Assembly: GCF_001597745.1 (NCBI RefSeq)
Contig: NZ_LUHJ01000026.1
Location: forward strand, 275,013 to 324,538
Origin: Anabaena sp. 4-3
GTDB taxonomy: Bacteria; Cyanobacteriota; Cyanobacteriia; Cyanobacteriales; Nostocaceae
Direction of reading: 5' to 3'
DNA: 49,526 bases
In this document: piece after piece, positions 1 to 8,043 of the stretch
Layout of the letters: every line of letters begins with the position of its first letter
Position numbering within the stretch: position 1 is the first letter of the stretch
Made by a program: the position numbers and the translations under genes
Notes under the pieces: generated by a model
What the model was told of the DNA's origin: nothing
Seen by the model: the letters and a program-made list of their open reading frames with translations, nothing else
The model's database searches: none

Positions 1-9
1 TGAATTGAA

Positions 10-585
10 ATGACTATAATTATTTGCCCTGGAATTCATGAAGCAGATTTAACTGAAAGCTTTATTTCAGGGTGTTGGGGTGGTTTAACGACAGATATTT
101 TTAGTCAAGAGAGAGAGAATATATTAGTTGCGCCTGTACCGGGGGTGTTGGCGGTATCGTCATGGCATATTTTGCAGTTTGTACGCGATCGCTTACACTC
201 TAGTCTAGAATCGCCAGTCATCTTCATCAGCTTTAGTGCTGGTGTAGTCGGAGCGATAGGTGCAGCTTGGCAATGGCAACTTTTGGGTGGTCATGTCAAA
301 GCATTTATTGCTATAGATGGTTGGGGGGTACCATTATGGGGTAACTTTCCCATACATCGGCTCAGTCATGACTATTTTACTCATTGGAGTTCATCTTGGC
401 TCGGTAGTGGGCAAGATAACTTTTATGCAGAGCCAGCAGTTGACCATTTAACTATATGGCGATCGCCCCAAATAGTACAAGGCTGGTGGGTAAATTCCTC
501 CCAAGGTGAAATTTCTCCCCCAAAAAACCGGCTCACGGCTGCCGAATTTCTACATTTATTATTAAAACGCTATGAACAAAAATGA
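10..585 (+). CDS. Conserved cyanobacterial alpha/beta-hydrolase-like protein
   Basis: This is a 191-residue soluble protein. A TGA at bases 1-3 is in the same frame, so the ATG at 10 is the first possible start and the gene is complete. The N-terminus (TIIICPGIHE) looks like the first beta strand and oxyanion region of an alpha/beta hydrolase. The segment FISFSAGVVGA around Ser76 resembles a nucleophile elbow (the usual pattern is G-x-S-x-G, here S-x-S-x-G). A later Asp (AIDGWGVP) could belong to the active site. I see no signal peptide or membrane segment. The substrate is unknown and the esterase or lipase role is inferred only from this fold-like pattern. It is followed by a C-rich intergenic repeat and an MFS gene on the same strand. 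Confidence 0.6.
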   Translation: MTIIICPGIHEADLTESFISGCWGGLTTDIFSQERENILVAPVPGVLAVSSWHILQFVRDRLHSSLESPVIFISFSAGVVGAIGAAWQWQLLGGHVKAFIAIDGWGVPLWGNFPIHRLSHDYFTHWSSSWLGSGQDNFYAEPAVDHLTIWRSPQIVQGWWVNSSQGEISPPKNRLTAAEFLHLLLKRYEQK

Positions 586-663
586 TCCGGAAAACAATAT
601 AAGCACAAAGGAGTGAGAAATAGAGGATTTTGGGCTACAGAGTCAAGATCATAAATCAGATGA

Positions 664-742
664 GCCAGGGAGCAGGGGAGAAGAACTTTTACCCAGTCCC
701 CAATCCCCAGTCCCCAATCCCCAATCCCCACTCCCCATCTAC
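664..742 (+). repeat. C-rich short tandem repeat (CAGTCCCCAATCCC type)
   Basis: Imperfect tandem copies of CAGTCCCCAATCCC fill the gap before the MFS gene. The same low-complexity type recurs near 6190-6255 and 17990-18030, so it is an intergenic repeat and not coding sequence. Confidence 0.7.
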
Positions 743-767
743 CCTAGTAAAAATACCAACGTGAATC

Positions 768-2033
768 ATGTTTCCAACTGAACCGGCGGATGTCAATATC
801 GGGTTTGGCGCACTGCTAAAAAATCGAAATTTTATGCTCCTATGGATAGGACAGTTACTATCCCAATTAGGCGATAAAGTTTTTTTTGTTTTAATGGTGG
901 CTTTGCTGGAAAATTACCCACCGCTTCCGGGTTTAGCAGAAAACTCCATGTACTCAATTTTGATGGTGGCATTCACTCTACCAGCAATTTTATTAGGTTC
1001 TGCGGGTGGTATTTTTGTTGATCGCTTCTCTAAAAAGCTGATTTTACTAGGCTCGAATATATTACAGGCTATATTGACGCTATTAATAGCATTTGCGCCG
1101 CGAGACTTTGTGATTTTTTTAATTCTGACTTTTGCGATTTCTGCCTTAGCACAGTTTTTTGCACCCGCAGAACAGGCGGCGATTCCGGTTGTGGTGCCAA
1201 GAGAAAATTTTATGGCGGCGAATGCTCTTTACAGTAGCACAATGATGGGGGCGTTAATTGTTGGTTTTGCGATAGGGGAGCCGATATTGAGTTGGGCAAA
1301 GGCTTGGTTAGGTGCAGGGTATGGTCAACAAGCGGTAGTAGGTGGATTATATTTATTGTCAGCAGTTGCCTTTCAGTTTGTTGATTTTAGATCAGAAAAC
1401 AAAACTGTGAGCGATCGCCGCACATTAATCACTCCTTGGGCAGATTTTAAAGCTGGCTTACGTTATCTGACAAAAAATCGCCTTGTATTAAACGCCATGC
1501 TGCAACTGACGACTTTATACTGTGTGTTTGCAGCTTTAATGGTACTCGCAATTAGATTAGCAGCAGATTTTGGTTTACAAGAAAAACAATTCGGCTTTTT
1601 CTTAGCAGCAGCCGGAGTAGGTATAGTATTAGGTGCAGCTAGTTTGGGACATTGGGGCGACAAATTGCACCATAAACCCTTACCCTTAATTGGATTTTTG
1701 GTAATGGCATTAGTTTTAGGACTATTTACCTTTACACATAATCTTTTGCTAGCTCTAGGACTTTGTGCATTATTGGGTATTGGTGCAGCCTTTATCGGCG
1801 TACCCATGCAAACCCTGATACAACAGCAAACACCACCAACAATGTATGGTAAAGTATTCGGCTTTCAAAACCATGCGGTAAACATAGCCCTATCAGCACC
1901 GTTAGCAATTACCGGGCCATTAACCGATGCTTTAGGCTTGAGAACTGTATTAGTAGGAATGAGTTTTTTAGTTGCGGCTGTAGGTGTGTGGGCGTGGCAA
2001 AATACCCGCAGAGTCTTGCAAGATGTAATTTAG
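768..2033 (+). CDS. Major facilitator superfamily (MFS) transporter
   Basis: This 421-residue integral membrane protein has about 12 hydrophobic segments in two halves joined by a hydrophilic stretch near residues 205-225. That is the usual MFS layout and length. The loop after the second helix (GGIFVDRFSKKLIL, near residue 82) matches the MFS motif A pattern G-x-x-x-D-R-x-x-[RK]. The N-terminus (FGALLKNRNFMLLWIGQLLSQLGD) is typical of the drug or siderophore exporter (EntS/MFS_3-like) branch. It probably works as a proton-driven exporter in the inner membrane; the substrate cannot be told. The stop codon lies at the edge of a TTAGTCA repeat array. Confidence 0.88.
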   Translation: MFPTEPADVNIGFGALLKNRNFMLLWIGQLLSQLGDKVFFVLMVALLENYPPLPGLAENSMYSILMVAFTLPAILLGSAGGIFVDRFSKKLILLGSNILQAILTLLIAFAPRDFVIFLILTFAISALAQFFAPAEQAAIPVVVPRENFMAANALYSSTMMGALIVGFAIGEPILSWAKAWLGAGYGQQAVVGGLYLLSAVAFQFVDFRSENKTVSDRRTLITPWADFKAGLRYLTKNRLVLNAMLQLTTLYCVFAALMVLAIRLAADFGLQEKQFGFFLAAAGVGIVLGAASLGHWGDKLHHKPLPLIGFLVMALVLGLFTFTHNLLLALGLCALLGIGAAFIGVPMQTLIQQQTPPTMYGKVFGFQNHAVNIALSAPLAITGPLTDALGLRTVLVGMSFLVAAVGVWAWQNTRRVLQDVI

Positions 2034-2083
2034 TTATTAGTCATTAGTTATTAGTTATTAGTCATTAGTCATTAGTCATTAGT
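2030..2083 (+). repeat. STRR heptanucleotide array (TTAGTCA/TTAGTTA)
   Basis: Seven-base tandem units TTAGTCA and TTAGTTA run directly from the MFS stop codon. Heptameric STRRs are a known feature of heterocystous cyanobacterial genomes. Confidence 0.85.
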
Positions 2084-2085
2084 TT

Positions 2086-2164
2086 TTCTCCCCCTGCTCC
2101 CCTGCTCCCCCTACTCCCCCTACTCCCCCTGCTCCCCCTGCTCCCCCTGCTCCCCCTGCTCCCT
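2086..2164 (+). repeat. 9-bp tandem repeat CTCCCCCTG/CTCCCCCTA
   Basis: About eight copies of a nine-base unit follow the STRR. The remainder of the ilvB upstream region (2165-2383) is AT-rich, and I see no leader peptide or riboswitch in it. Confidence 0.8.
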
Positions 2165-2383
2165 CCACCCCAAGTCAGGGAAAATTAACTCAAAAGATGT
2201 GCTTTAGTCCTAAACTAAAATTATGATTTATGTTGTGTGGACAGTTTTTAGCATGATTGCGCTACATCAGCCACATCCAGAAGACATAAATTTCAGTCAT
2301 AATTAGGTTGAGATTTTCAATTAGAATTGAAATATTAAATACAGAATTCCCGCATAAACTTAGCTATCCTCTGAGGTTTGATC

Positions 2384-4282
2384 GTGACTGTGAGCTTGCC
2401 TTCCCCGACTAGTCCCTCACAAACAGAGCAAAATAAACACTCTGCCAGTTCTACATCATCAGTTGTCACCCCGAAACGGGTAACAGGTGGTTCTGCACTA
2501 CTGGATAGCCTCCTGCGCCACGGTGTTGAATATATTTTTGGCTATCCTGGTGGAGCTATACTACCAATCTATGACGACCTCTACAAAGTCGAAGCAACTG
2601 GCAGCATTAAACATATTCTAGTGAGGCACGAACAAGGGGCGGCTCATGCTGCTGATGGTTATGCCCGTGCGACTGGAAAAGTGGGTGTGTGCTTTGGTAC
2701 TTCTGGCCCTGGAGCGACTAACTTGGTAACAGGTATCGCTACAGCATACATGGATTCGATTCCGATGGTGATTGTCACCGGACAAGTACCCCGGAAAATG
2801 ATTGGTACAGATGCTTTCCAAGAAACAGATATTTACGGAATTACTCTACCCATAGTTAAACATTCCTATGTGGTACGTGACCCGGCTGATATGGCGCGGG
2901 TTGTGGCTGAGGCGTTCCACATTGCTAGTACAGGTCGTCCTGGGCCTGTGTTAATTGATGTGCCTAAAGATGTGGCGTTTGAAGAATTTGATTATGTGCC
3001 TGTAGAACCGGGTTCTGTGAAATTACCGGGTTATCGTCCGACTGTCAAGGGTAATCCTCGGCAAATCAACGCCGCAATTCAATTAATTCAAGAAAGCCGT
3101 CGTCCTTTACTTTACGTTGGTGGGGGTGCGATCGCATCCGGCGCACACGCTGAAATTCAAGAACTAGCAGAGTTATTCAACATCCCCGTCACTACCACCT
3201 TGATGGGTATCGGTGCATTTGATGAACACCATCCCCTGTCTGTGGGAATGTTGGGTATGCACGGTACTGCTTACGCTAACTTTGCGGTGACGGATTGTGA
3301 TTTGCTGATTTGTGTCGGTGCCAGGTTTGATGACCGTGTAACTGGCAAGTTAGATGAATTCGCTTCCCGTGCTAAAGTAATTCATATCGACATCGACCCC
3401 GCAGAGGTGGGTAAAAACCGCGTCCCAGAAGTACCCATTGTTGGTGATGTGCGGAAGGTGTTAATTGACTTGTTGCGTCGCTGCAAACAAGCTAATATCA
3501 AACCCACACCTAACCAAACTACCGAATGGTTGAATTTAATTAACCGTTGGCGTGAAGAGTATCCTTTGGTAGTTCCACACCATGCTGACAGCATCTCACC
3601 GCAAGAGGTAATTGTAGAAGTCGGTAGCCAAGCACCCCACGCTTTTTATACTACTGATGTTGGTCAACATCAAATGTGGTCGGCGCAATTCCTCAAGAAT
3701 GGCCCTCGACGCTGGATTTCTAGCGCAGGTTTGGGAACTATGGGTTTTGGTTTACCTGCGGCTATTGGTGCGAAGGTGGCTTTTCCCGATGATGAAGTCG
3801 TTTGTATTAGCGGTGATGCTAGTTTTCAAATGTGTTTGCAAGAGTTGGGTACTGCTGCACAATATGGCATAAATGTCAAGACCGTAATTTTAAATAACGG
3901 TTGGCAGGGGATGGTACGCCAATGGCAACAAGCTTTCCACGGGGAACGCTATTCATGCTCAAATATGGAAGTAGGGATGCCAAATATTGAGTATTTGGCT
4001 AAAGCCTATGGAATTAAGGGGATAATAGTGACAGAGCGTGAACAGTTGAAGGATGCGATCGCCCAAATGTTAGCCCATAATGGCCCGGTAATTTTGGATG
4101 TTCACGTTACCAAAGACGAAAACTGTTATCCAATGGTAGCTCCTGGTAAGAGCAACGCTCAAATGATTGGTTTACCCAAGCAACCACCGAAAGCCAGTGT
4201 AGAACCAGTTTATTGTAGTCATTGCGGTACAAGCAACGCCTCTGACCATAAGTTCTGTTCTGAGTGCGGGACTAAGTTGTAG
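2384..4282 (+). CDS. ilvB: Acetolactate synthase large (catalytic) subunit with C-terminal zinc ribbon
   Basis: This enzyme condenses two pyruvates to acetolactate, or pyruvate with 2-oxobutyrate, the first committed step of valine, leucine and isoleucine synthesis. I chose the GTG at 2384 (632 residues) because CTGAGG at 2371-2376 gives a ribosome site seven bases upstream; a TTG at 2378 and a GTG at 2390 are alternatives. The three thiamine-diphosphate enzyme domains are present: the N-terminal domain with catalytic Glu83 ([14 protein letters not shown]), a central FAD-binding domain, and the C-terminal domain with the metal/TPP motif starting at Gly477-Asp478 (GDASFQM). The last ~25 residues contain CSHCG plus CSECG in a C-x2-C-x10-C-x2-C pattern, a zinc ribbon not part of the usual enzyme. 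No regulatory subunit (ilvH/N) lies nearby. A terminator follows. Confidence 0.97.
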   Translation: MTVSLPSPTSPSQTEQNKHSASSTSSVVTPKRVTGGSALLDSLLRHGVEYIFGYPGGAILPIYDDLYKVEATGSIKHILVRHEQGAAHAADGYARATGKVGVCFGTSGPGATNLVTGIATAYMDSIPMVIVTGQVPRKMIGTDAFQETDIYGITLPIVKHSYVVRDPADMARVVAEAFHIASTGRPGPVLIDVPKDVAFEEFDYVPVEPGSVKLPGYRPTVKGNPRQINAAIQLIQESRRPLLYVGGGAIASGAHAEIQELAELFNIPVTTTLMGIGAFDEHHPLSVGMLGMHGTAYANFAVTDCDLLICVGARFDDRVTGKLDEFASRAKVIHIDIDPAEVGKNRVPEVPIVGDVRKVLIDLLRRCKQANIKPTPNQTTEWLNLINRWREEYPLVVPHHADSISPQEVIVEVGSQAPHAFYTTDVGQHQMWSAQFLKNGPRRWISSAGLGTMGFGLPAAIGAKVAFPDDEVVCISGDASFQMCLQELGTAAQYGINVKTVILNNGWQGMVRQWQQAFHGERYSCSNMEVGMPNIEYLAKAYGIKGIIVTEREQLKDAIAQMLAHNGPVILDVHVTKDENCYPMVAPGKSNAQMIGLPKQPPKASVEPVYCSHCGTSNASDHKFCSECGTKL

Positions 4283-4316
4283 TTAGCGGCTGTGGTGATA
4301 ATTTGAAGTCTTCAGT

Positions 4317-4357
4317 AGCAACCAGGAATTTGAGATAATTTCTGGTTGCTTGCTTTT
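4317..4357 (+). terminator. Rho-independent terminator of ilvB
   Basis: AGCAACCAGGAA pairs with TTTCTGGTTGCT around a short AT-rich loop, followed after TG by a run of five T. It sits 35 bases after the ilvB stop. Confidence 0.8.
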
Positions 4358-4388
4358 TGCGGTGAAGAAACTGGATGGAATTGATATT

Positions 4389-4430
4389 GAACGCAGATGG
4401 ACGCAGATAAACGCGGATAAAGACAGATAA
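4389..4430 (+). repeat. GCAGATAAACGCGGATAA-type short repeat
   Basis: Repeated units of the ACGCAGATAAACGCGGATAA kind occur here, near 37052-37081 (TATCTGCGTTTA units, opposite strand) and near 43395-43420. This is a dispersed intergenic repeat. Confidence 0.6.
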
Positions 4431-4502
4431 ATCAATCTATTTGATAATTATGAGCAACTTCACATAAAGTTGGTATTACCTATAAAGGGAATGGGGGAAT
4501 TA

Positions 4503-4532
4503 TGTAGAGACGTTGCATGCAACGTCTCTACA
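4503..4532 (+). repeat. 30-bp perfect palindrome, family A copy 1
   Basis: The half-site TGTAGAGACGTTGCA is followed directly by its exact reverse complement. Identical copies occur at 10860, 15733, 43564 and 49011, with a variant at 41735. All are intergenic. Confidence 0.95.
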
Positions 4533-4685
4533 TTTGTAGGGTTAACAGCTAGTTAGTGTTTTACTAACGAAACCTAACAAATGGTTACATTTAAGTACGA
4601 TTTATGTCTACTGATTCACTGAAAAACCAGCCGCTCGCTAGACAATTTTGAGACTAGGGGAGCATAAACAGTGCTATTATTGATA

Positions 4686-4831
4686 GGTATTTAGGTGATA
4701 ACCAAGCCTAAATACTTAATAGTAGGGTGAGATCCACCCGATCTTAAAGCCTGTAGACTGAGTAGTGCCGACACTTTCAGGATGAAGCAGGAAGAAAAAG
4801 CTACCTCGTGTTAGCATTAGTTAGCTTTTTT
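4686..4831 (+). mobile_element. IS200/IS605 end-like element; possible guide-RNA (omega/reRNA) scaffold
   Basis: The region has three hairpins in a row. GTATTTAGG (4687-4695) pairs with CCTAAATAC (4707-4715), GGGTG (4725-4729) with CACCC (4735-4739), and AAAAAGCTA (4795-4803) with TAGCTTTTT (4822-4830). It includes the tnpB-tail remnant. IS200/IS605 elements end in subterminal hairpins, and TnpB guide RNAs come from the 3' end of tnpB plus the right end, so this piece could be a right end, a MITE-like derivative, or a stand-alone guide scaffold. A HEARO (IscB-associated) RNA is an alternative. No intact tnpB, iscB or tnpA is in the window. Confidence 0.45.
4731..4814 (+). pseudogene. Remnant of the C-terminus of an IS200/IS605-type tnpB
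   Basis: Translated from 4731, the frame reads DPPDLKACRLSSADTF, then RMKQEEKATSC and a TAG stop at 4812-4814. An 'AC-x-x-S...MKQE' ending is, to my knowledge, characteristic of cyanobacterial TnpB (OrfB) proteins. The frame is closed upstream by a TGA at 4728, and no TnpB zinc finger or RuvC motif is present, so only the last ~27 codons survive. The call rests on recognising a short motif. Confidence 0.45.
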
Positions 4832-4851
4832 GGATCGGAATACGTTAATTC

Positions 4852-4914
4852 TCTTGTAGGATGGGCATCTTGCCCGTCCTAGCTTCGGGGCGGGCAAGAT
4901 GCCCACCCCACAAG
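4852..4914 (+). repeat. Inverted repeat, GGGCATCTTGCCCG family
   Basis: The left arm CTTGTAGGATGGGCATCTTG pairs imperfectly with the right arm ending CACCCCACAAG, around GCTTCG, giving a long hairpin. Each arm also contains the palindrome GGGCATCTTGCCC or its close relative. A related copy is at 22098-22146. Its position after converging genes would allow it to act as a bidirectional terminator. Confidence 0.75.
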
Positions 4915-4941
4915 ATGGATAATTTATTTGTTGGAAAGCCC

Positions 4942-6057
4942 TTATAGTTCTAAACTTGGGACATTAACCCAGTTACCAGTATTATGAGATTGATGAGATA
5001 AGTCCATCAATAATTGGGAATAAAGGCCTTCTTTGAGGGATGGTATGGTTTGCGTTTGGCTGTCTATTCCTTCTACCCATTGGTTAACTACTCTGAGAAA
5101 TGCACAAATGCGTCCGTCTGGGTAATGTTGGGGGAATAATAATCTTTGGGGTATTTCGATTTCTTGCAGGGGTTGACCGGGCTGTGAACCCCAAACTTTA
5201 AATCCATGTATATAATCTTTTTGATTGTCGCTGCCTAATACTAGAGTACCGCGATCGCCATACACTTCTACCCAATGGGTGCGGGAAGCATGAACTACAG
5301 AACTAATGGCAATTTGACAAGGTGTACCATTCGCTAATTCTAAAGACAGCAAACAAGTATCATCTGTCTCTACTGGTTTTATTTCACCGCTAGCAGGTTC
5401 TACCCTTGTAGAAATAGCAGTAGTTAAGTAGGCGTTTAATCTTTTGACTCCACCGAATAACCAATAGATATAATCAAAAGCATGAGAACCTAACGCACCT
5501 AACGCACCCCCTCCTTTCTCCTGAGATGAATACCAATTCCAAGGGCGAGAACTATCGGCACGAGAAGAACCTAACCAATCTATTCTAATTAAACGTTGGT
5601 TTCCTACATAGTCGGTTGTCAATAATTCCGCGAACAATTGCCACGCAGGAACAAAACGAAACTCAAAGTCTACAGTAGCAATCACACCTTTCGCTTTGGC
5701 TAATTCATACAATTCTTTCGCTTCAGCAAAATTTAAAGTTACGGGTTTTTCTAATAATAAATGTTTCCCGGCTTGCAATACTTGCTTTGCCATTTCATAA
5801 TGGAGAAACGGCGGTGTAGAAATGCTGACTGCTTGCACTGTTGGTAAAGTGAGAATATCAGCCAGGGTATCACAAGCATGGGGAATATTATGAGCTTCTG
5901 CAATGGCTTTGGCTTTATTAATATCTCGGTGATAAATCGCAACTATTTCTGTGCGATGATGGGCTTGAAATGCGGGAATGTGGACTTTTTGACCAAATCC
6001 AGTCCCAACAATTGCTACTCCAATTTTACCCTGATTTGTTTGTATGCCAGAAACCAT
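4942..6057 (-). CDS. Gfo/Idh/MocA family NAD(P)-dependent oxidoreductase
   Basis: This 371-residue protein has the size and two-domain layout of the Gfo/Idh/MocA family. The N-terminal Rossmann fold starts at GVAIVGTGFGQ (about residues 13-23), where GTGFGQ matches the nucleotide-binding glycine loop. The signature EKPVT follows near residue 100 (AGKHLLLEKPVTLNFAEAKEL), with the catalytic-site Lys in that motif. The C-terminal alpha/beta domain contains GALGALGSHAFDYIYWLFG with a conserved His near residue 193. These enzymes oxidise or reduce sugars, inositols or related alcohols; the substrate here is unknown. The gene stands alone on the minus strand, separated from the DUF4870 gene by an STRR array. 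Confidence 0.9.
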   Translation of the reverse strand: MVSGIQTNQGKIGVAIVGTGFGQKVHIPAFQAHHRTEIVAIYHRDINKAKAIAEAHNIPHACDTLADILTLPTVQAVSISTPPFLHYEMAKQVLQAGKHLLLEKPVTLNFAEAKELYELAKAKGVIATVDFEFRFVPAWQLFAELLTTDYVGNQRLIRIDWLGSSRADSSRPWNWYSSQEKGGGALGALGSHAFDYIYWLFGGVKRLNAYLTTAISTRVEPASGEIKPVETDDTCLLSLELANGTPCQIAISSVVHASRTHWVEVYGDRGTLVLGSDNQKDYIHGFKVWGSQPGQPLQEIEIPQRLLFPQHYPDGRICAFLRVVNQWVEGIDSQTQTIPSLKEGLYSQLLMDLSHQSHNTGNWVNVPSLEL

Positions 6058-6116
6058 ATATCTTATTGGTTAAATTTACTCTGTATTTCATAAGTCAGCA
6101 TACAGAAAAAAGGGGC

Positions 6117-6189
6117 ATTAGTCATTAGTCATTAGTTATTAGTCATTAGTCATTAGTCATTAGTCATTAGTCATTAGTCATTAGTCATT
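6117..6189 (+). repeat. STRR heptanucleotide array (TTAGTCA)
   Basis: About ten heptamers of TTAGTCA with one TTAGTTA variant lie between the two minus-strand genes. Confidence 0.9.
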
Positions 6190-6255
6190 CTCCCTCATCC
6201 CCCTCATCCCCAATCCCCAATCCCTTCCAATCCCTTCCAGTCCCTTCCAGTCCCC
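6190..6255 (+). repeat. C-rich tandem repeats (CCCCAATC / CCCTTCCAGT units)
   Basis: Short C-rich units run right up to the stop codon of the DUF4870 gene. The type is the same as at 664-742. Confidence 0.75.
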
Positions 6256-6256
6256 A

Positions 6257-6724
6257 TTACCTCAAGACTCGCATGGTGAAGGGATAGCGGTAATGTTGTC
6301 CATTATAGGCTTTGGTGGCTGCAAAGGTGACTAAAAATAATTGTAATAACAGTAGGGCGAATATAAAAGATATCCAAATTAATACTAGGGTGTCTAAAAC
6401 TGTTGTGACTTGATTGACTTCACCGTTAGTTGTAACGGCAATACCACAACTGGTGAGAACTAATAGTAAGGATATTACTATGACAATTACTATATAAAAG
6501 GTGAGGGTGATTTGAAAATTGAGCGATTCTTTACCCTGAAAATCTACCCAAGGATATTTGACTTTTCTCAATTGCCAAATTGTGAACGGTATTAAGATAT
6601 TTAAGGGCAGAAATAAAGGAATACCCCAGAAGACTAAGGTACATAAAAGTATCCATGCTAATAATGCTGAGAGATGACACAACATAGCCCAGATACGCAT
6701 TTGTTGTAGGTGTGTTTCTCTCAT
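6257..6724 (-). CDS. DUF4870-family small membrane protein
   Basis: This 155-residue protein has the DUF4870 layout: a short N-terminus, a helix with LCHLSALLAWI, a second helix ending in PLNILIPFTIWQLRK, then a cytoplasmic segment PWVDFQGKESLNFQ that is the family signature, followed by two more membrane helices. Members occur widely in bacteria and their function is unknown. It is on the same strand as the DUF1822/sigma genes upstream, with a 71-base gap, so co-transcription is possible. The stop lies against C-rich repeats. A plus-strand open frame over its start is an artefact. Confidence 0.85.
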   Translation of the reverse strand: MRETHLQQMRIWAMLCHLSALLAWILLCTLVFWGIPLFLPLNILIPFTIWQLRKVKYPWVDFQGKESLNFQITLTFYIVIVIVISLLLVLTSCGIAVTTNGEVNQVTTVLDTLVLIWISFIFALLLLQLFLVTFAATKAYNGQHYRYPFTMRVLR

Positions 6725-6795
6725 GGCTGTTTATCTGATGTGGATTGATAAAGAATGCTTATCCACATTAACAATAAAAAAACACCACCAACAGC

Positions 6796-7959
6796 CTAGA
6801 ATCTCAAAATTTCTCGGTCATAATTTTCGGGATGAGGTTCTATTTCCCAGACTATACCTTCGCCAGTATCTAGGGCAACTTCAACGTAGAGTTGTTCGAC
6901 TGCGGTTGTGGCTATGTCTTCGTTGTTGGGAAAGGGTTGTAAGTCTTCTGTCAGCAGTCTGAGTTTAAAACCGCCGGGAATAACTGCGCCTAGGGTGGCA
7001 TTTCGTAACTCAAACCGCCAGTAGGGTGCTTCTGATTCGCCTTGGGGTGAAATTAATAGTTCGTAGGTTTGTCCAGCGATCGCCAACCTCCGAGATAATG
7101 TTACTGTTGGTTGTACTGCTTCTACACTCCTAGCAGCCGCACTTAATTGTAAGTTCCATCTTCCCCAACCTATCGCCTCAGCTATTTGGGAAACTCCGTT
7201 TTCTAACCATTGCACGACTGAACGCTGTTCTGCAAGCCCTAAGCGGCGTTCATACAGGCTAGTGCGCCAACCACCATGTTCTATGAGTCCCCCCCACATC
7301 TCAAAAGGCACGGCTAACCGGGGGTTGATAACTTCGGGGTTGCCTAAACGAGTAATTAAGTTTTGGGCTTGGGTTAGGGGTATGCTGGCTAAGGGTGCAA
7401 CTTGGCTACGTGTGGCTATTTGTGAACAAAATTGTAACTCTACAGGTAGCACGCTGATGTCAGTTGTCATCTGACTCGCATCTATAGTATAAGTGCGATC
7501 GCCTGCATCATATCTACCTTGATTCTTCAATATTGCATGGGTACTATAACCCCAAACCCTCACATAACCCCCATCCGCTTCTACTTGCACCGCTAAATAA
7601 TAATCTCCCACCCAGCTAGGTAAATCTACCCATTCTTGCGGTACACGCAACCCACTGCAATCAATAGTTTCACTGGGAACTAAGATAAATCTAGTTCCGT
7701 CTAATGTGATGGCAGTTCCATTTACCAGTTCCCAAATGCTGGCTAGAGAATTGGTATGAGGCCAAATCTTTGCTTGGGGTGTAAAATCTTCTTGCAACCA
7801 CGGCAAGACTGCACTCAAGCATTTTTCGTTTAAGTCGGCTTGATACCAAGCACTCGGATGGGAAAAAGACTGATTGACTTGATTTTCGGGATGGTTTGGA
7901 ATTTCTAAAATCAAGTCGCTGGTATCAGCAAAGGTAAAAACGCTAGGGTTTGCAGTCAT
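6796..7959 (-). CDS. DUF1822 family protein
   Basis: This 387-residue soluble protein matches what I know of the cyanobacterial DUF1822 family. The N-terminus reads FADTSDLILEIP, followed by SHPSAWYQADLNEKCLSAVLPWLQE, a conserved 'dividing line' segment VPQEWVDLPSWVGDYYLAVQV near residues 128-150, and a C-terminal half with beta-rich stretches. DUF1822 genes commonly lie directly downstream of an atypical sigma-70 gene, exactly as here. The biochemical role is unknown; regulation together with, or of, the sigma factor is an inference from that linkage. No membrane segments or signal peptide are visible. Confidence 0.85.
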   Translation of the reverse strand: MTANPSVFTFADTSDLILEIPNHPENQVNQSFSHPSAWYQADLNEKCLSAVLPWLQEDFTPQAKIWPHTNSLASIWELVNGTAITLDGTRFILVPSETIDCSGLRVPQEWVDLPSWVGDYYLAVQVEADGGYVRVWGYSTHAILKNQGRYDAGDRTYTIDASQMTTDISVLPVELQFCSQIATRSQVAPLASIPLTQAQNLITRLGNPEVINPRLAVPFEMWGGLIEHGGWRTSLYERRLGLAEQRSVVQWLENGVSQIAEAIGWGRWNLQLSAAARSVEAVQPTVTLSRRLAIAGQTYELLISPQGESEAPYWRFELRNATLGAVIPGGFKLRLLTEDLQPFPNNEDIATTAVEQLYVEVALDTGEGIVWEIEPHPENYDREILRF

Positions 7960-8043
7960 GGCACATAGTCCGAATCACTTCAAAATTCACAAGTTCAGAT
8001 TTAGCCTAGAGTTCTAGGTTGCTAGCTTTGGAATGAGCATAAT

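Noticed and set aside
1463-1807. Minus-strand open frame inside the MFS gene
   Set aside because: It lies wholly inside a clear MFS coding region, is basic and Lys/Pro-rich as expected of antisense shadow, and has no family pattern.
2030-2164. Tandem arrays that could suggest a CRISPR
   Set aside because: Units are 7 and 9 bases without unique spacers, so these are STRR and low-complexity repeats. The same holds at 6117, 17104, 24421, 29129 and 36183.
2165-2383. Leader peptide or attenuator before ilvB
   Set aside because: I looked for short frames rich in Val, Leu or Ile followed by a hairpin and T-run and found none.
4620-4831. HEARO (IscB-associated) RNA as the main call
   Set aside because: The hairpin order is compatible, but the translated RMKQEEKATSC tail fits a tnpB end better and no iscB is nearby; kept only as an alternative.
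6723-6962. Plus-strand open frame over the start of the DUF4870 gene and the end of DUF1822
   Set aside because: It overlaps two well-supported minus-strand genes and has no recognisable feature.
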